Below are positions 43,916 to 53,733 of a stretch of 64,000 nt of DNA, in pieces. The stretch covers positions 1,612,001 to 1,676,000 of the forward strand of contig NZ_JBEUWX010000002.1 in assembly GCF_041770905.1 (NCBI RefSeq). The letters are read 5' to 3'. The notes below the pieces were generated by a model. It was given only the letters and a program-made list of their open reading frames with translations. It was not told the origin of the DNA and made no database searches. The position numbers and the translations under genes are program-made. Source of the DNA: Propionivibrio hellwigii. GTDB lineage: Bacteria > Pseudomonadota > Gammaproteobacteria > Burkholderiales > Rhodocyclaceae. Within the stretch, counting starts at the first letter, position 1. Each line of letters begins with the position of its first letter.

Positions 43916-44404
43916 AGACAGAAAGGCGGAAAACAGATTTATATTTTTTGATGCCCTGAAGCCCTTTATTTACGGGGGCTTCAGGGCATTTTATGTTTTC
44001 TTTACTATTTTTGCAGATTTCGGAAGGGGCGCTCTGAGACCCTTGTAAACAGGACATCTCAGCGGGAAACGCTCTGAGTTCCTTTATCCGCGAGGGTTTC
44101 CGGGCATCTCCCCGACAGGGGGAAAATTAGAAAAACCCAGGGGCGAAAGCGCGGGCGCATCTACCAAAAGAGGTGGCCTGAAGCCCGCGTATTTAGGGCA
44201 TCTCCAAGTGGAGTGCTCTGAAACCCTTATAAACAGGGCATCTCCTGGCGCCCTGCCCGCCAGCCCTTTATTTATAAGGGCTCCAGAGCCACCTGCCTGG
44301 AAACGCCCCGTTGTTTACATCCTGAAACAAGCTGATCACTTTGCGTGTTACATTTTTTCCCTACAATTTGTGCCTCAATTTCATGAACGTGTAACGGAGT
44401 ATCC
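43916..44404. other. Gene-free repeat region upstream of the Msr fusion gene
   Basis: The stretch holds the largest hairpin array in the window and no gene. The last ~100 bp before 44405 are outside the array and should carry the promoter for the downstream gene. Confidence 0.55.
43943..44290. repeat. Large hairpin array with 40-bp period (locus F)
   Basis: Unit starts lie at 43962, 44040, 44080, 44184, 44224 and 44264. Three gaps are exactly 40 bp and one is 78 bp, close to two periods. Units read CCCTTTATTTACGGGGG, CCCTTGTAAACAGGAC, TCCTTTATCCGCGAGGG, CCCGCGTATTTAGGGC, CCCTTATAAACAGGGC and CCCTTTATTTATAAGGG. The first is embedded in a longer hairpin closed by GCCCTGAAG/CTTCAGGGC, which may terminate the dehydrogenase gene. 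Confidence 0.72.
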
Positions 44405-46048
44405 ATGAACAACTTTACCCGGGTAATGTACTGCGGCCTTGCCGCAGCGGGCATCCTGCTCATGACGGCGGCGCTCAATCTGCTTGCCCGCCCGAAAGAA
44501 ATCAGCATGGCGGCAAGCCCGCTGCAACAACGTCTACTCGCCCTGAAGGATGTGGACGGCAATCCGGCCGCTAAACATCTCGATCCGGCCAAACCGACGC
44601 TCGTCAAATTCTGGGCGAGCTGGTGCCCGCTCTGCCTGTCCACGCTCGAGGAAACGCGGAAGTGGCATGACGACAAGGCGCTTGCCGGCATCAACATTAT
44701 CTCGCTGGCCTCGCCCGGTTATCTGAGCGAACAGCCGGAAGCGGATTTCGTCCAGTGGTATCGCGGCCTCGACCGCCCCAAACCGGCGACGCTGATCGAC
44801 ACCGGCGGCAGCATCGCGCGCGACATCGGCATTGCCGTCTACCCGAGCTGGGCGCTGCTCGATAGCAAAGGCAATATCCAGCGCGTGATCAAAGGCAACA
44901 TCCAGCGCGAGCAGCTTGTTGCCTTGATGGCCAATCCGCAGGCCGACATCAGCGCCAAAAAAACCTTCTACAAACCCACACAAAAGAAAGCCGTAAACAT
45001 GAACAGCAAAACCATCTACCTTGCCGGCGGCTGCTTCTGGGGGCTGGAAGCCTACTTTGAACGCATCAACGGCGTGACCGACGCCGTTTCCGGCTACGCC
45101 AACGGCAAAACCCAGAAACCCAGCTACGAAGACGTGATCCGCGGCAGCGGCCACGCCGAAACCGTGAAAGTGACCTACGATCCCGAACGCATCAGCCTGG
45201 ATGACATCTTGCAGTACTACTTCCGCGTCATCGACCCGACCAGCCTCAACAAACAGGGCAACGACCGCGGCGCGCAGTACCGCACCGGCATCTATTCAAT
45301 CGACCCTGCCGAACGCCCTGTTATCGACAAGGCGCTTGCGCGCGAACAGAAAAAACATAAAAAGCCGCTGGTCGTGGAAAACCTGCCGCTACAAGCCTTC
45401 TACGAAGCCGAGGAATACCATCAGGACTACCTTGCAAAAAATCCCAACGGCTACTGCCACATCGACATCCGGCAGGCCGACATTCCGCTCTCGCCGTCGG
45501 AAAAGTCCGCCGAATCCGCTGCGAACGTTACCGACAACACACAGCAAACCACGCTAGATAATGAGGGTAACCCCATCATCGATCCGGCCAAATACCGCAA
45601 ACCCGACAAGGCCGCACTGCGCAGTACGCTCAACGACATGCAATACGATGTGACACAGAACGGCGCGACGGAATACGCCTTCAGCCACGAATACGACCAT
45701 TTATTCGAGCCAGGTCTCTACGTGGACATTGTCAGTGGTGAACCGCTCTTTTCCTCTGCCGATAAATACAACAGCGGCTGCGGCTGGCCGAGCTTTACCC
45801 GGCCCATCAGCCGCACCGTCATCACCGAGCATGAGGACACCAGTTACAACATGCGCCGCACCGAAGTTCGCAGCCGCGTCGCCGACGCCCATCTTGGTCA
45901 CGTTTTTCCAGACGGCCCCAAAGACAAGGGCGGCCTGCGTTACTGCATCAACGGCGCCAGCCTGCGTTTCATCCCGCTCTCTCAAATGCAGGCGGCCGGT
46001 TACGGCGATCTTGTCGAATTCATCCGGCGCAGCGAGACAAAAAAATAA
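44405..46048 (+). CDS. msrAB: PilB-type thioredoxin-MsrA-MsrB fusion, methionine sulfoxide reductase
   Basis: A protein of 547 residues with three enzymes in one chain. An N-terminal hydrophobic segment (about 8-27) is a signal or anchor. A TlpA-like thioredoxin domain follows with WCPLC at 73-77, then MsrA (about 202-355) with GGCFWG and catalytic C210, then MsrB (about 395-525) with NSGCGWPSF and catalytic C514 in RYCINGASLRF. The domain order matches PilB of Neisseria. The domains reduce S- and R-methionine sulfoxide in exported proteins, with the thioredoxin domain recycling them. It stands alone after the repeat array. The composition looks like that of its neighbours, and no uptake-sequence motif was seen inside it. 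Confidence 0.93.
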   Translation: MNNFTRVMYCGLAAAGILLMTAALNLLARPKEISMAASPLQQRLLALKDVDGNPAAKHLDPAKPTLVKFWASWCPLCLSTLEETRKWHDDKALAGINIISLASPGYLSEQPEADFVQWYRGLDRPKPATLIDTGGSIARDIGIAVYPSWALLDSKGNIQRVIKGNIQREQLVALMANPQADISAKKTFYKPTQKKAVNMNSKTIYLAGGCFWGLEAYFERINGVTDAVSGYANGKTQKPSYEDVIRGSGHAETVKVTYDPERISLDDILQYYFRVIDPTSLNKQGNDRGAQYRTGIYSIDPAERPVIDKALAREQKKHKKPLVVENLPLQAFYEAEEYHQDYLAKNPNGYCHIDIRQADIPLSPSEKSAESAANVTDNTQQTTLDNEGNPIIDPAKYRKPDKAALRSTLNDMQYDVTQNGATEYAFSHEYDHLFEPGLYVDIVSGEPLFSSADKYNSGCGWPSFTRPISRTVITEHEDTSYNMRRTEVRSRVADAHLGHVFPDGPKDKGGLRYCINGASLRFIPLSQMQAAGYGDLVEFIRRSETKK

Positions 46049-46136
46049 AAATGCCCGCCTTCGCCGCATCGGCGATTTCGGGCCATTTCGCGCTGTTATC
46101 TCGACGGGCTAACCGGGCTAACACCGGCCACATAAC

Positions 46137-46176
46137 GCAAACGGAGACGCGCCATGCGTCTCCGTTTGCTGTTTTC
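46137..46176. terminator. Strong bidirectional terminator
   Basis: GCAAACGGAGACGC, a GCCAT loop, GCGTCTCCGTTTGC, then TGTTTTC. The perfect 14-bp stem lies between the convergent Msr fusion and ssb genes. Confidence 0.75.
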
Positions 46177-46241
46177 TCACCCGCTGCCCGCGCTACAAAG
46201 AATGCGCAGGGGCGCAGTATGCCGACGCCTCGCTGGCAGGC

Positions 46242-46712
46242 TCAGAACGGAATATCGTCGTCCATGTCCTCAAAGGCGGCTTTCTTCGCCGGTGTGGGTT
46301 TGGCGCCGCCATAAGAAGCCCGGGGCGCCGCCTCGCCGCCACCATAGGAAGATGAAGACGACGGATCGCCCTGCCCCTGGCGGCTACCGAGCATCTGCAT
46401 TTCCGTCGCTTCGATTTCGGTCGTATAACGTTCCTGGCCTTCCTTATCCTGCCATTTACGCGTGCGGATACGGCCTTCGATATAGACAGGCGAGCCTTTC
46501 TTCAGATATTGCCCGACGATCTCGGCCAGGCGCCGGTAGAAGACGACACGATGCCATTCGGTCATTTCGCGCCGCTCGCCGCTGGCCTTGTCTTTCCACG
46601 ACTCGGTTGTTGCCATGCGGATATTGGCTACGGCATCGCCGTTGGTCATGTAGCGCACTTCCGGGTCGGCGCCCAGATTGCCGACGAGAATGACTTTGTT
46701 CACCGAGGCCAT
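46242..46712 (-). CDS. ssb: Single-stranded DNA-binding protein
   Basis: A protein of 156 residues. The OB fold starts MASVNKVILVGNLGADPEVR and continues to about residue 105. A flexible Ser/Gly-rich linker follows, and the protein-interaction tip is DDDIPF. It coats single-stranded DNA in replication and repair. The gene is divergent from uvrA, an arrangement common in proteobacteria. GGAG precedes the start. No LexA box was noticed in the 217-bp gap. Confidence 0.95.
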   Translation of the reverse strand: MASVNKVILVGNLGADPEVRYMTNGDAVANIRMATTESWKDKASGERREMTEWHRVVFYRRLAEIVGQYLKKGSPVYIEGRIRTRKWQDKEGQERYTTEIEATEMQMLGSRQGQGDPSSSSSYGGGEAAPRASYGGAKPTPAKKAAFEDMDDDIPF

Positions 46713-46929
46713 GTTATCTCCACAAAAAAATGAAAGGCGTCAATGGATGATAGTCATTATAAAGGCTTATCGGATTTGCCGCTTTCCGGCGGCAAGCCGG
46801 AGAGCCATCGGCCGGATCACGTCCGTTTCGGGAATTGGTTCGTACGGCCAGAAACGCGTATATTAGGCGCGAATTTCAGCATGACAATACAAACAAAAGA
46901 CTAAAAAGCGACTGACAAGGCAGCATTGG

Positions 46930-49803
46930 ATGGAAGACCTTCAACATATCCGCATTCGCGGCGCACGCACGCACAACCTCAAGAACATCGACCTCGACCT
47001 GCCGCGCAACCGGCTGATTGTCATCACCGGGCTATCCGGATCGGGCAAATCCTCGCTGGCTTTCGACACGCTTTATGCCGAGGGGCAACGCCGTTATGTC
47101 GAGTCGCTCTCGGCCTATGCACGGCAGTTCCTGCAAATGATGGACAAGCCCGACGTCGATCTGATCGAGGGGTTGTCGCCGGCCATTTCCATTGAACAGA
47201 AAGCGACCAGCCATAACCCGCGCTCGACGGTTGGTACCGTCACCGAAATTCACGACTACCTGCGCCTGTTGTTCGCGCGCACGGGCACGCCGTACTGCCC
47301 GGAACACGGTTTGCCGCTGGCATCGCAAACCGTCTCGCAAATGGTCGATCAGGCGCTGGCGCTACCTGCCGACACGCGCCTGATGATTCTGGCGCCGGTG
47401 GTCGCCAACCGCAAAGGCGAACAGCAGGAACTGTTTGCCGAATTACGCGCGCAAGGGTTCGCGCGTTTGCGTATCGATGGCGAAATTCATGAAATCGATG
47501 CGTTGCCCAAGCTTGCCAAAACGAAGAAACACACGATCGATGTCGTCGTCGACCGCCTGAAAGTACGCGACAATCTGCGCCAGCGCCTGGCCGAATCCTT
47601 TGAAACCGCGCTACGCCAGGCCGACGGCCGCGCCATTGCGCTGGAAATGGACAGCGGACGGGAGCATCTGTTCTCCGCCCGCTTTGCCTGCCCGGTCTGC
47701 GCCTATTCGCTGCCCGAACTCGAACCACGGCTGTTCTCGTTCAATAACCCGGTAGGCGCCTGTCCGAAGTGCGATGGCCTGGGTGTCATCCAGTTCTTTG
47801 ACCCCAAGCGAATTGTCGCTCACCCGGAGCTTTCACTGGCGGCGGGCGCTATCCGCGGCTGGGACAGGAAAAGCCATTTTTATTTCCAGTTTACGATGGC
47901 GCTGGCCGAACACTATGGCTTTGACGTAGAAACGCCATTCAACCGATTGCCGGAAAAAATCCGCAATGCCATTCTGTACGGTTCTGGCAGCGAGCCGATC
48001 CGCTTCCGCTACATCAGCGATTTCGGCGGTAGGCACTACGACAAGACCCATCCGTTCGAAGGCATCGTTAACAACTACGCCCGGCGTTATCGGGAAAGCA
48101 GTTCCCCCGGCGCACGGGAAGACCTGGCCAAGTACATCAGCGATCAGGTTTGCCCCGAATGCGGTGGTGCCCGGCTATGCAGCGAGGCGCGCCATGTACG
48201 TATCGGCGAAGGTGCGCAGGCGCTGACGCTGCATGATATCAACCGCCTGACGCTCACCGACGCGCACCACTATTTTCGCCATCTTGTCTTGGCGGGCAAT
48301 AAGGCACAGATTGCCGAAAAGGTACTCAAGGAAATTATCAGCCGCCTGCAGTTTCTCATTAATGTCGGCCTCGATTACCTGTCGCTCGACCGTTCGGCAG
48401 AAACGCTCTCCGGCGGTGAAGCACAGCGCATCCGCCTGGCCTCGCAGATTGGCTCCGGGCTGACCGGTGTCATGTACGTACTCGACGAACCGTCAATCGG
48501 CTTGCACCAGCGCGATAACCGTCGTCTGTTGGAGACGCTGGAACGCCTGCGCGACATCGGCAATACGGTGATCGTCGTCGAGCATGACGAAGACGCCATT
48601 CATTGCGCTGATTACGTCGTCGATATCGGCCCCGGTGCGGGCGTACATGGCGGCGCCGTTGTTGCGCAAGGCACCCCCGACGAAATTTCCGCCAATCCGG
48701 CTTCGCTCACAGGCGACTATCTCTCCGGCCGCCGCCGTATCGAATCGCCGGGCGCACCGCGCAAGCCTGACCCTGAACACTGGCTGAAGATCGTCGGCGC
48801 GCGCGGCAATAACTTAAAGAACGTCACGCTGGAGCTACCTGTTGGCCTGTTCACCTGCATCACCGGCGTTTCCGGCTCCGGCAAGTCGACACTGGTCAAC
48901 GATACGCTCTACGCCGCCGCTGCCAAGCATCTCTACGGTTCAACACTCGACCCCGCCGAACACGACGCCATCGTCGGTCTTGACCAGTTCGACAAAGTCA
49001 TCAACGTCGACCAGTCACCGATCGGGCGCACTCCACGCTCCAATCCGGCCACCTACACCGGCCTCCTGACGCCGATCCGCGAGCTGTTCGCCGGCGTCCC
49101 CGAATCACGCGCACGCGGCTACGCACCGGGACGCTTTTCTTTCAATGTCAAGGGAGGGCGCTGCGAGGCCTGCCAGGGAGACGGCGTCGTGACTGTTGAG
49201 ATGCATTTCCTGCCCGATATTTACGTCGCCTGCGACATTTGCCACGGCCAGCGCTACAACCGCGAGACGCTGGAAATCCGCTACAAGGGCAAAAACATTC
49301 ACGAAGTGCTGCAAATGACAGTCGAGCAGGCTCGCGAATTTTTCGACGCCGTGCCCGTCGTGGCACGCAAACTGCAAACGTTGATAGACGTCGGCCTTTC
49401 CTATATCACGCTGGGGCAAAGCGCAACGACGCTTTCTGGCGGCGAAGCGCAACGTGTCAAGCTGGCGCTCGAACTGTCCAAGCGCGATACCGGGCGCACG
49501 CTCTACATCCTCGACGAACCGACGACTGGCCTGCATTTCCAGGATATCGAAATGCTGCTGCGCGTACTGCATCGCCTCGCCGCCAACGGCAACACCGTCG
49601 TCGTCATCGAACATAATCTGGATGTGATCAAAACCGCTGACTGGATCGTTGACCTCGGCCCGGAAGGCGGCGCGGGCGGCGGCAGAATTCTTGCCACCGG
49701 TTCGCCAGAAGCCATCGCTCGTGCCAAAAATAGTTATACCGGCGTATTCCTCAAACCCCTGCTGACACGCCGGCAAAAAGGAAATACCTCCGAAAAGCCA
49801 TAG
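46930..49803 (+). CDS. uvrA: Excinuclease ABC subunit A
   Basis: A protein of 957 residues. Two ABC ATPase halves are visible, with Walker A motifs GLSGSGKSSLAFDTLYAEG near residue 35 and GVSGSGKSTLVNDTLYAA in the second half. Each half has an LSGGEAQR signature and a DEP Walker B box. The zinc modules are CPVC...CPKC and CEAC...CDIC. It recognises bulky DNA lesions together with UvrB in nucleotide excision repair. The ATG at 46930 follows AAGG. HU follows 126 bp later. Confidence 0.96.
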   Translation: MEDLQHIRIRGARTHNLKNIDLDLPRNRLIVITGLSGSGKSSLAFDTLYAEGQRRYVESLSAYARQFLQMMDKPDVDLIEGLSPAISIEQKATSHNPRSTVGTVTEIHDYLRLLFARTGTPYCPEHGLPLASQTVSQMVDQALALPADTRLMILAPVVANRKGEQQELFAELRAQGFARLRIDGEIHEIDALPKLAKTKKHTIDVVVDRLKVRDNLRQRLAESFETALRQADGRAIALEMDSGREHLFSARFACPVCAYSLPELEPRLFSFNNPVGACPKCDGLGVIQFFDPKRIVAHPELSLAAGAIRGWDRKSHFYFQFTMALAEHYGFDVETPFNRLPEKIRNAILYGSGSEPIRFRYISDFGGRHYDKTHPFEGIVNNYARRYRESSSPGAREDLAKYISDQVCPECGGARLCSEARHVRIGEGAQALTLHDINRLTLTDAHHYFRHLVLAGNKAQIAEKVLKEIISRLQFLINVGLDYLSLDRSAETLSGGEAQRIRLASQIGSGLTGVMYVLDEPSIGLHQRDNRRLLETLERLRDIGNTVIVVEHDEDAIHCADYVVDIGPGAGVHGGAVVAQGTPDEISANPASLTGDYLSGRRRIESPGAPRKPDPEHWLKIVGARGNNLKNVTLELPVGLFTCITGVSGSGKSTLVNDTLYAAAAKHLYGSTLDPAEHDAIVGLDQFDKVINVDQSPIGRTPRSNPATYTGLLTPIRELFAGVPESRARGYAPGRFSFNVKGGRCEACQGDGVVTVEMHFLPDIYVACDICHGQRYNRETLEIRYKGKNIHEVLQMTVEQAREFFDAVPVVARKLQTLIDVGLSYITLGQSATTLSGGEAQRVKLALELSKRDTGRTLYILDEPTTGLHFQDIEMLLRVLHRLAANGNTVVVIEHNLDVIKTADWIVDLGPEGGAGGGRILATGSPEAIARAKNSYTGVFLKPLLTRRQKGNTSEKP

Positions 49804-49929
49804 AAATGCGCCACTTTTACATTTTTTCCTGAAAAATCCCGGGATATGCCCTTTCCATCGGACATATAAAATGCCAGAATCGCGCCAGAGGTCCTATCGG
49901 ACTCTCACCAATCATCAATAGGAGATACT

Positions 49930-50223
49930 ATGAACAAATCTGAATTGATTGATGCAATCGCCGCTAAAAGCGAGCTATCCAAAGCGGCTTCCGGTCAGGC
50001 ACTGGATGCCGTGATTCAGACGATTGTGCAGGCTGTTGCCAAAGGCGATAGCGTCAGCCTTGTCGGGTTCGGCACCTTTAAATCCACCGCACGTGCCGCA
50101 CGCGATGGCAAGAACCCGAGGACCGGTGAGAAACTCAAAATTCCTGCTACGGTTATTCCAAAATTCACGCCAGGCGCAACCTTCAAAGCAACGGTTGCAG
50201 CTAAAGGAAAGAAGAAAAAATAA
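49930..50223 (+). CDS. hup: DNA-binding protein HU
   Basis: A protein of 97 residues. It begins MNKSELIDAIAAKSELSKAA; VSLVGFGTF and ARDGKNPRTGEKLKIPA are the HU/IHF signature, with the DNA-intercalating NP pair. The C-terminus ends in a run of lysines. It bends and compacts DNA. GGAG lies eight bases upstream of the ATG and a terminator follows directly, so it is a single-gene unit. Confidence 0.94.
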   Translation: MNKSELIDAIAAKSELSKAASGQALDAVIQTIVQAVAKGDSVSLVGFGTFKSTARAARDGKNPRTGEKLKIPATVIPKFTPGATFKATVAAKGKKKK

Positions 50224-50565
50224 GCGACACCAGAATCAGGAAATACAAAAAGGGCTTGCGGTCAGCAAGCCTTTTTTATCAGGGACGCACGGAGCATTCC
50301 GACAGATCCATCTTGACCGCTTCGTACCTACAATCCAGCGAATGTCAGCATTCTTAGGCAGTATTCAAGGCGAAGCATTTGCCGAATTTCTAGGGTTCAC
50401 TATATGTTGTCGGCCGGCGATTCTCTGGCGCTTCGCCAGACACGATAAACCTCTAAAGCACACATAAATACAGACCAATCAACACGACGAAATCACGAAA
50501 CAGACTCAATCATGATGATTCCCGCCAACTCCCAGGAAAACCATAAATTAGATATTTCTTAGAAT
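50224..50565. other. Gap between HU and the DUF599 gene
   Basis: Apart from the HU terminator, no gene or structured element is seen. Confidence 0.4.
50253..50278 (+). terminator. Rho-independent terminator of hup
   Basis: GGCTTGC, GGTCA loop, GCAAGCC, then six T, 29 bp after the stop codon. Confidence 0.85.
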
Positions 50566-51294
50566 ATGGAGAACATCAAAGTTGTTGCTGAATTACTGGC
50601 AAAGTTTTCCCTACTCGACTGGATTGGTCTGGCATGGTTTTTAGTTTGCTGGATCGGTATCGAACTGATTATCAGCTACGGCTGGCTGGGTTATGCGACC
50701 CTGCACGGGGAAGCCAACAAACTGCGCCTTGCCTGGGGAAGAGCAATGGTGCAGCGGGAACAGCGCATCATCGACAGTTCGCTGATCGGCAACCTGCTGC
50801 AGAGTATTTCCTACTACGCCAATACCTCGATCTATATCATCGGCGCCTTGTTCGCCGCACTCGGTGCCCTCGACCAACTCATTGCCATGGCCTCGGAGCT
50901 GCCTTTTGCGCGCGCCCCTTCGCGTGAGGTGGCGGAATTAAAGTTATTGATCCTGTTCGGCATATTCGTTCTGGCCTATTTCAAATTTACTTGGGCGCTA
51001 CGCCAGTTCAACCTGCTGCTGATTACGCTCGGCTCGGTACCGCAAATGCCAAGCGAGGAAGAAATCGAGCATTTCTCCCTGAAATTTGCCGCCGTCAATA
51101 CTTGCGCTGGCAACGATTTCAACCGAGGACTGCGCGCCTATTATTTTGGTATGGCCGTCATGTCCTGGATGGTCTCGGCCACCGCGTTCATTATCTCGAC
51201 ATTTATCATCGTTTACGTTCTGGCCCGCCGTGAGTTTGTTTCGCCAGTACTCAAAGGCCTGCTGATCAGTAGCGCATCCGGAAAAACTGAATAA
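50566..51294 (+). CDS. DUF599 family membrane protein
   Basis: A protein of 242 residues with about four hydrophobic helices. It matches DUF599: WGRAMVQREQRIIDSSLIGN near residue 57, SISYYANTSIYIIGALFAAL, KFTWALRQFNLLLITLGSVP, and AVNTCAGNDFNRGLRAYYFG. The function of this inner-membrane family is not known. It is a single gene that converges on pckG across a bidirectional terminator. The start at 50566 has a weak upstream signal. Confidence 0.75.
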   Translation: MENIKVVAELLAKFSLLDWIGLAWFLVCWIGIELIISYGWLGYATLHGEANKLRLAWGRAMVQREQRIIDSSLIGNLLQSISYYANTSIYIIGALFAALGALDQLIAMASELPFARAPSREVAELKLLILFGIFVLAYFKFTWALRQFNLLLITLGSVPQMPSEEEIEHFSLKFAAVNTCAGNDFNRGLRAYYFGMAVMSWMVSATAFIISTFIIVYVLARREFVSPVLKGLLISSASGKTE

Positions 51295-51393
51295 TGCCGG
51301 CGGGAGGGCATTCGCTGAGCATCGCTTTGTCCCACCCCCGGTAACGCATCAGCGGCGCACAATAGCCTTCTTTTAAGAAAAATCTTCTGAAAT

Positions 51394-51420
51394 AAAAAAG
51401 CCGCCTACAGGCGGCTTTTT
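51394..51420. terminator. Bidirectional terminator between DUF599 gene and pckG
   Basis: AAAAAAGCCGCCT, a short loop, AGGCGGCTTTTT. A and T runs on both sides suit termination in both directions. Confidence 0.8.
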
Positions 51421-51439
51421 AGGCAGAACAAAAAATACT

Positions 51440-53278
51440 TTAAGAGTTTTTAAACTTCGTTTCGAAGGCATCGCGGATCACTGCGAGCTTGGCAGGCAGC
51501 TTGGACCCCATCTTGGCGAACCATTCCTTGACGCCCGCGAGTTCAGATAACCAGGTTTCTTTGTCGAGCTTGGTGACGTTGTTGAACTGCTCCTTCGAAA
51601 AATCCAGTCCCGTCCAGTCGATATCTTCATAGTTGGGCATCGTGCCAAGCACAGACTCGACACCGCCGACCTTGCCTTCGCAACGCTCAATGATCCATTT
51701 GAGGACACGCGCATTATCACCAAAGCCCGGCCAGGCGAAATTGCCTTTTTCATCGGTGCGGAACCAGTTGACCATAAAGATCGGCACCTGTTTCGTCGTG
51801 ACCGAGCCCATCTGCAACCAGTGGTTATAGTAATCCGCCATGTGGTAGCCGCAGAAGGGCAGCATGGCGAACGGATCGCGGCGAACAACGCCTTGCGCGC
51901 CAAAAGCAGCGGCTGTTGTTTCTGAACCCAGCGTCGCAGCGATATAAACGCCGTGGTCCCAGTCAGCGCTTTGACAAACCAGCGGCACGGTCGAAGCACG
52001 GCGACCGCCAAAGATGAAGGCCGAAATCGGCACGCCGTCGCCATTCGACCAGTCCTTGTCGATACATGGACATTGCGAGGCCGGCGCAGTAAAGCGCGAG
52101 TTCGGATGGGCGGCCTTGGTGCCTTTCTCCTTGGCAATTTCCGGCGTCCAATCATTGCCTTGCCAGTCGATGGCGTGTGCCGGCGCCGGCCCCATGCCTT
52201 CCCACCAGACATCGCCGTCATCGGTCAGCGCGACGTTGGTGAAGATGGTATTTTCGGCTAGCGAAGCCATGGCGTTGTGATTGGTCTTGTCGTTGGTACC
52301 GGGCGCAACGCCAAAGAAGCCGGCTTCCGGATTGATGGCGTAAAAGCGGGTCACGCCGTCCTTGTCCTTACGCGGCTTGATCCAGGCGATGTCGTCGCCA
52401 ATCGTGGTGATCTTCCAGCCCTTCAGCCCAGCCGGCGGAATCAGCATGGCAAAGTTGGTCTTGCCGCAGGCCGAGGGGAAGGCCGCTGCCACATAATGCT
52501 TCTTGCCTTCGGGCGACTCGACGCCGAGAATCAGCATATGCTCGGCCAGCCAGCCATCCTTGCGCGCCATCGAGGAAGCGATGCGCAGGGCAAGGCATTT
52601 TTTGCCGAGCAGCGCATTGCCGCCATAGCCTGAGCCGTATGACCAGATTTCACGGGTTTCGGGATAGTGAACGATGTACTTGGTCGTCGGGTTGCACGGC
52701 CACCTCGGATCCTTCTGACCCGGCGCTTTCGGGGCGCCGATCGAATGTACGCACGGTACAAACTCACCATCCGTTCCGAGAATCGGAAAAATATCCTTGC
52801 CCATGCGCGTCATGATGCGCATATTGACGACAACGTAAGCCGAGTCGGTAATCTCGAAGCCGATCTGGGCAATCGGCGAACCGAGAGGCCCCATCGAGAA
52901 CGGAATCACATACATAGTGCGCCCCTTCATGCAGCCCTTGAACAGGCCATTCAGGGTTTCGCGCATCTTTTTTGGATCTTCCCAGTTATTGGTCGGGCCA
53001 GCGTCTTCCTGTTTTTCAGAACAAATAAATGTTCGATCTTCGACACGTGCAACATCCGAAGGATCAGAACACGCCAAAAAAGAATTTTTGCGCTTTTTCA
53101 GTTTGACGAAGGTGCCGGCATCAACCAGTTCCTGGCACAGGCGATCATATTCTTCCTGAGACCCGTCGACCCACACAACACGTTCAGGCGTCGTCAGGGC
53201 AGCGATTTCGGCGACCCATTTTTTGAGTCCCTCATGTTTGACATATTCAGGGGCATTGATTGCAACAGTCTGATTCAT
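51440..53278 (-). CDS. pckG: Phosphoenolpyruvate carboxykinase (GTP)
   Basis: A protein of 612 residues, full length for the GTP-dependent type. FPSACGKTNFAML (267-279) is the kinase loop with its reactive cysteine C271. NPEAGFFGVAPGTNDKTN and the upstream GYGGNALLGKKCLALRIAS carry metal and PEP ligands. It interconverts oxaloacetate and PEP, the entry to gluconeogenesis. A single-gene unit with a long, AT-rich upstream region (53279-53733) that should hold its control signals. Together with the glgA/glgC set it suggests a cell that stores and remakes sugars. Confidence 0.95.
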   Translation of the reverse strand: MNQTVAINAPEYVKHEGLKKWVAEIAALTTPERVVWVDGSQEEYDRLCQELVDAGTFVKLKKRKNSFLACSDPSDVARVEDRTFICSEKQEDAGPTNNWEDPKKMRETLNGLFKGCMKGRTMYVIPFSMGPLGSPIAQIGFEITDSAYVVVNMRIMTRMGKDIFPILGTDGEFVPCVHSIGAPKAPGQKDPRWPCNPTTKYIVHYPETREIWSYGSGYGGNALLGKKCLALRIASSMARKDGWLAEHMLILGVESPEGKKHYVAAAFPSACGKTNFAMLIPPAGLKGWKITTIGDDIAWIKPRKDKDGVTRFYAINPEAGFFGVAPGTNDKTNHNAMASLAENTIFTNVALTDDGDVWWEGMGPAPAHAIDWQGNDWTPEIAKEKGTKAAHPNSRFTAPASQCPCIDKDWSNGDGVPISAFIFGGRRASTVPLVCQSADWDHGVYIAATLGSETTAAAFGAQGVVRRDPFAMLPFCGYHMADYYNHWLQMGSVTTKQVPIFMVNWFRTDEKGNFAWPGFGDNARVLKWIIERCEGKVGGVESVLGTMPNYEDIDWTGLDFSKEQFNNVTKLDKETWLSELAGVKEWFAKMGSKLPAKLAVIRDAFETKFKNS

Positions 53279-53733
53279 AGTGGCACTCTCTCTTCTACAG
53301 GATTAAATGAAAAACGAACATGCAATCTTTCAGAAACACAATCCTTTCAGCCGGCAAAAACGATCTTGATCTTCCATGCCTGATGGAAGCAGTCAAACAA
53401 CACCGGTGATACAAATGAATCAATTACTACAAAAACTGTAAAATCGCGCAGATTTCACAGCAAACACCCACTGCTACGGGTAGCAAACCATGCTGGGAAA
53501 TCAATTATTTCCTGATTCGATGCCATGCTATCACATCGAATTCCCTTTATCGACCAATGCTGTGCACCTTGGCGTCCAAAAGATTTTTTAATTTCCGCAC
53601 AGAAAGAAGTTGCATTTTTTATTTAATGCTTTATATTAGCTAACACTCATAGCCCCATGTTTTTTAATATTTTTAGTATTTTCTAAAAATACTCCGAATT
53701 TATAGGATTTTGCGCTAGGAAGGAGAAGGCATC
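53279..53733. other. AT-rich divergent region between pckG and the PBP7-type gene
   Basis: 455 bp with no gene. The middle and right parts are clearly AT-rich. No operator could be assigned. The right end holds the AGGAAGGAGAAGG ribosome-binding region that supports a GTG start for the next gene. Confidence 0.45.

Noticed and set aside
43943..44290. CRISPR array
   Set aside because: The period is regular, but the units themselves vary and are not identical repeats with unique spacers; no cas genes are present.
46713..46929. LexA operator between ssb and uvrA
   Set aside because: Expected by analogy, but no CTG-N10-CAG type palindrome was seen.
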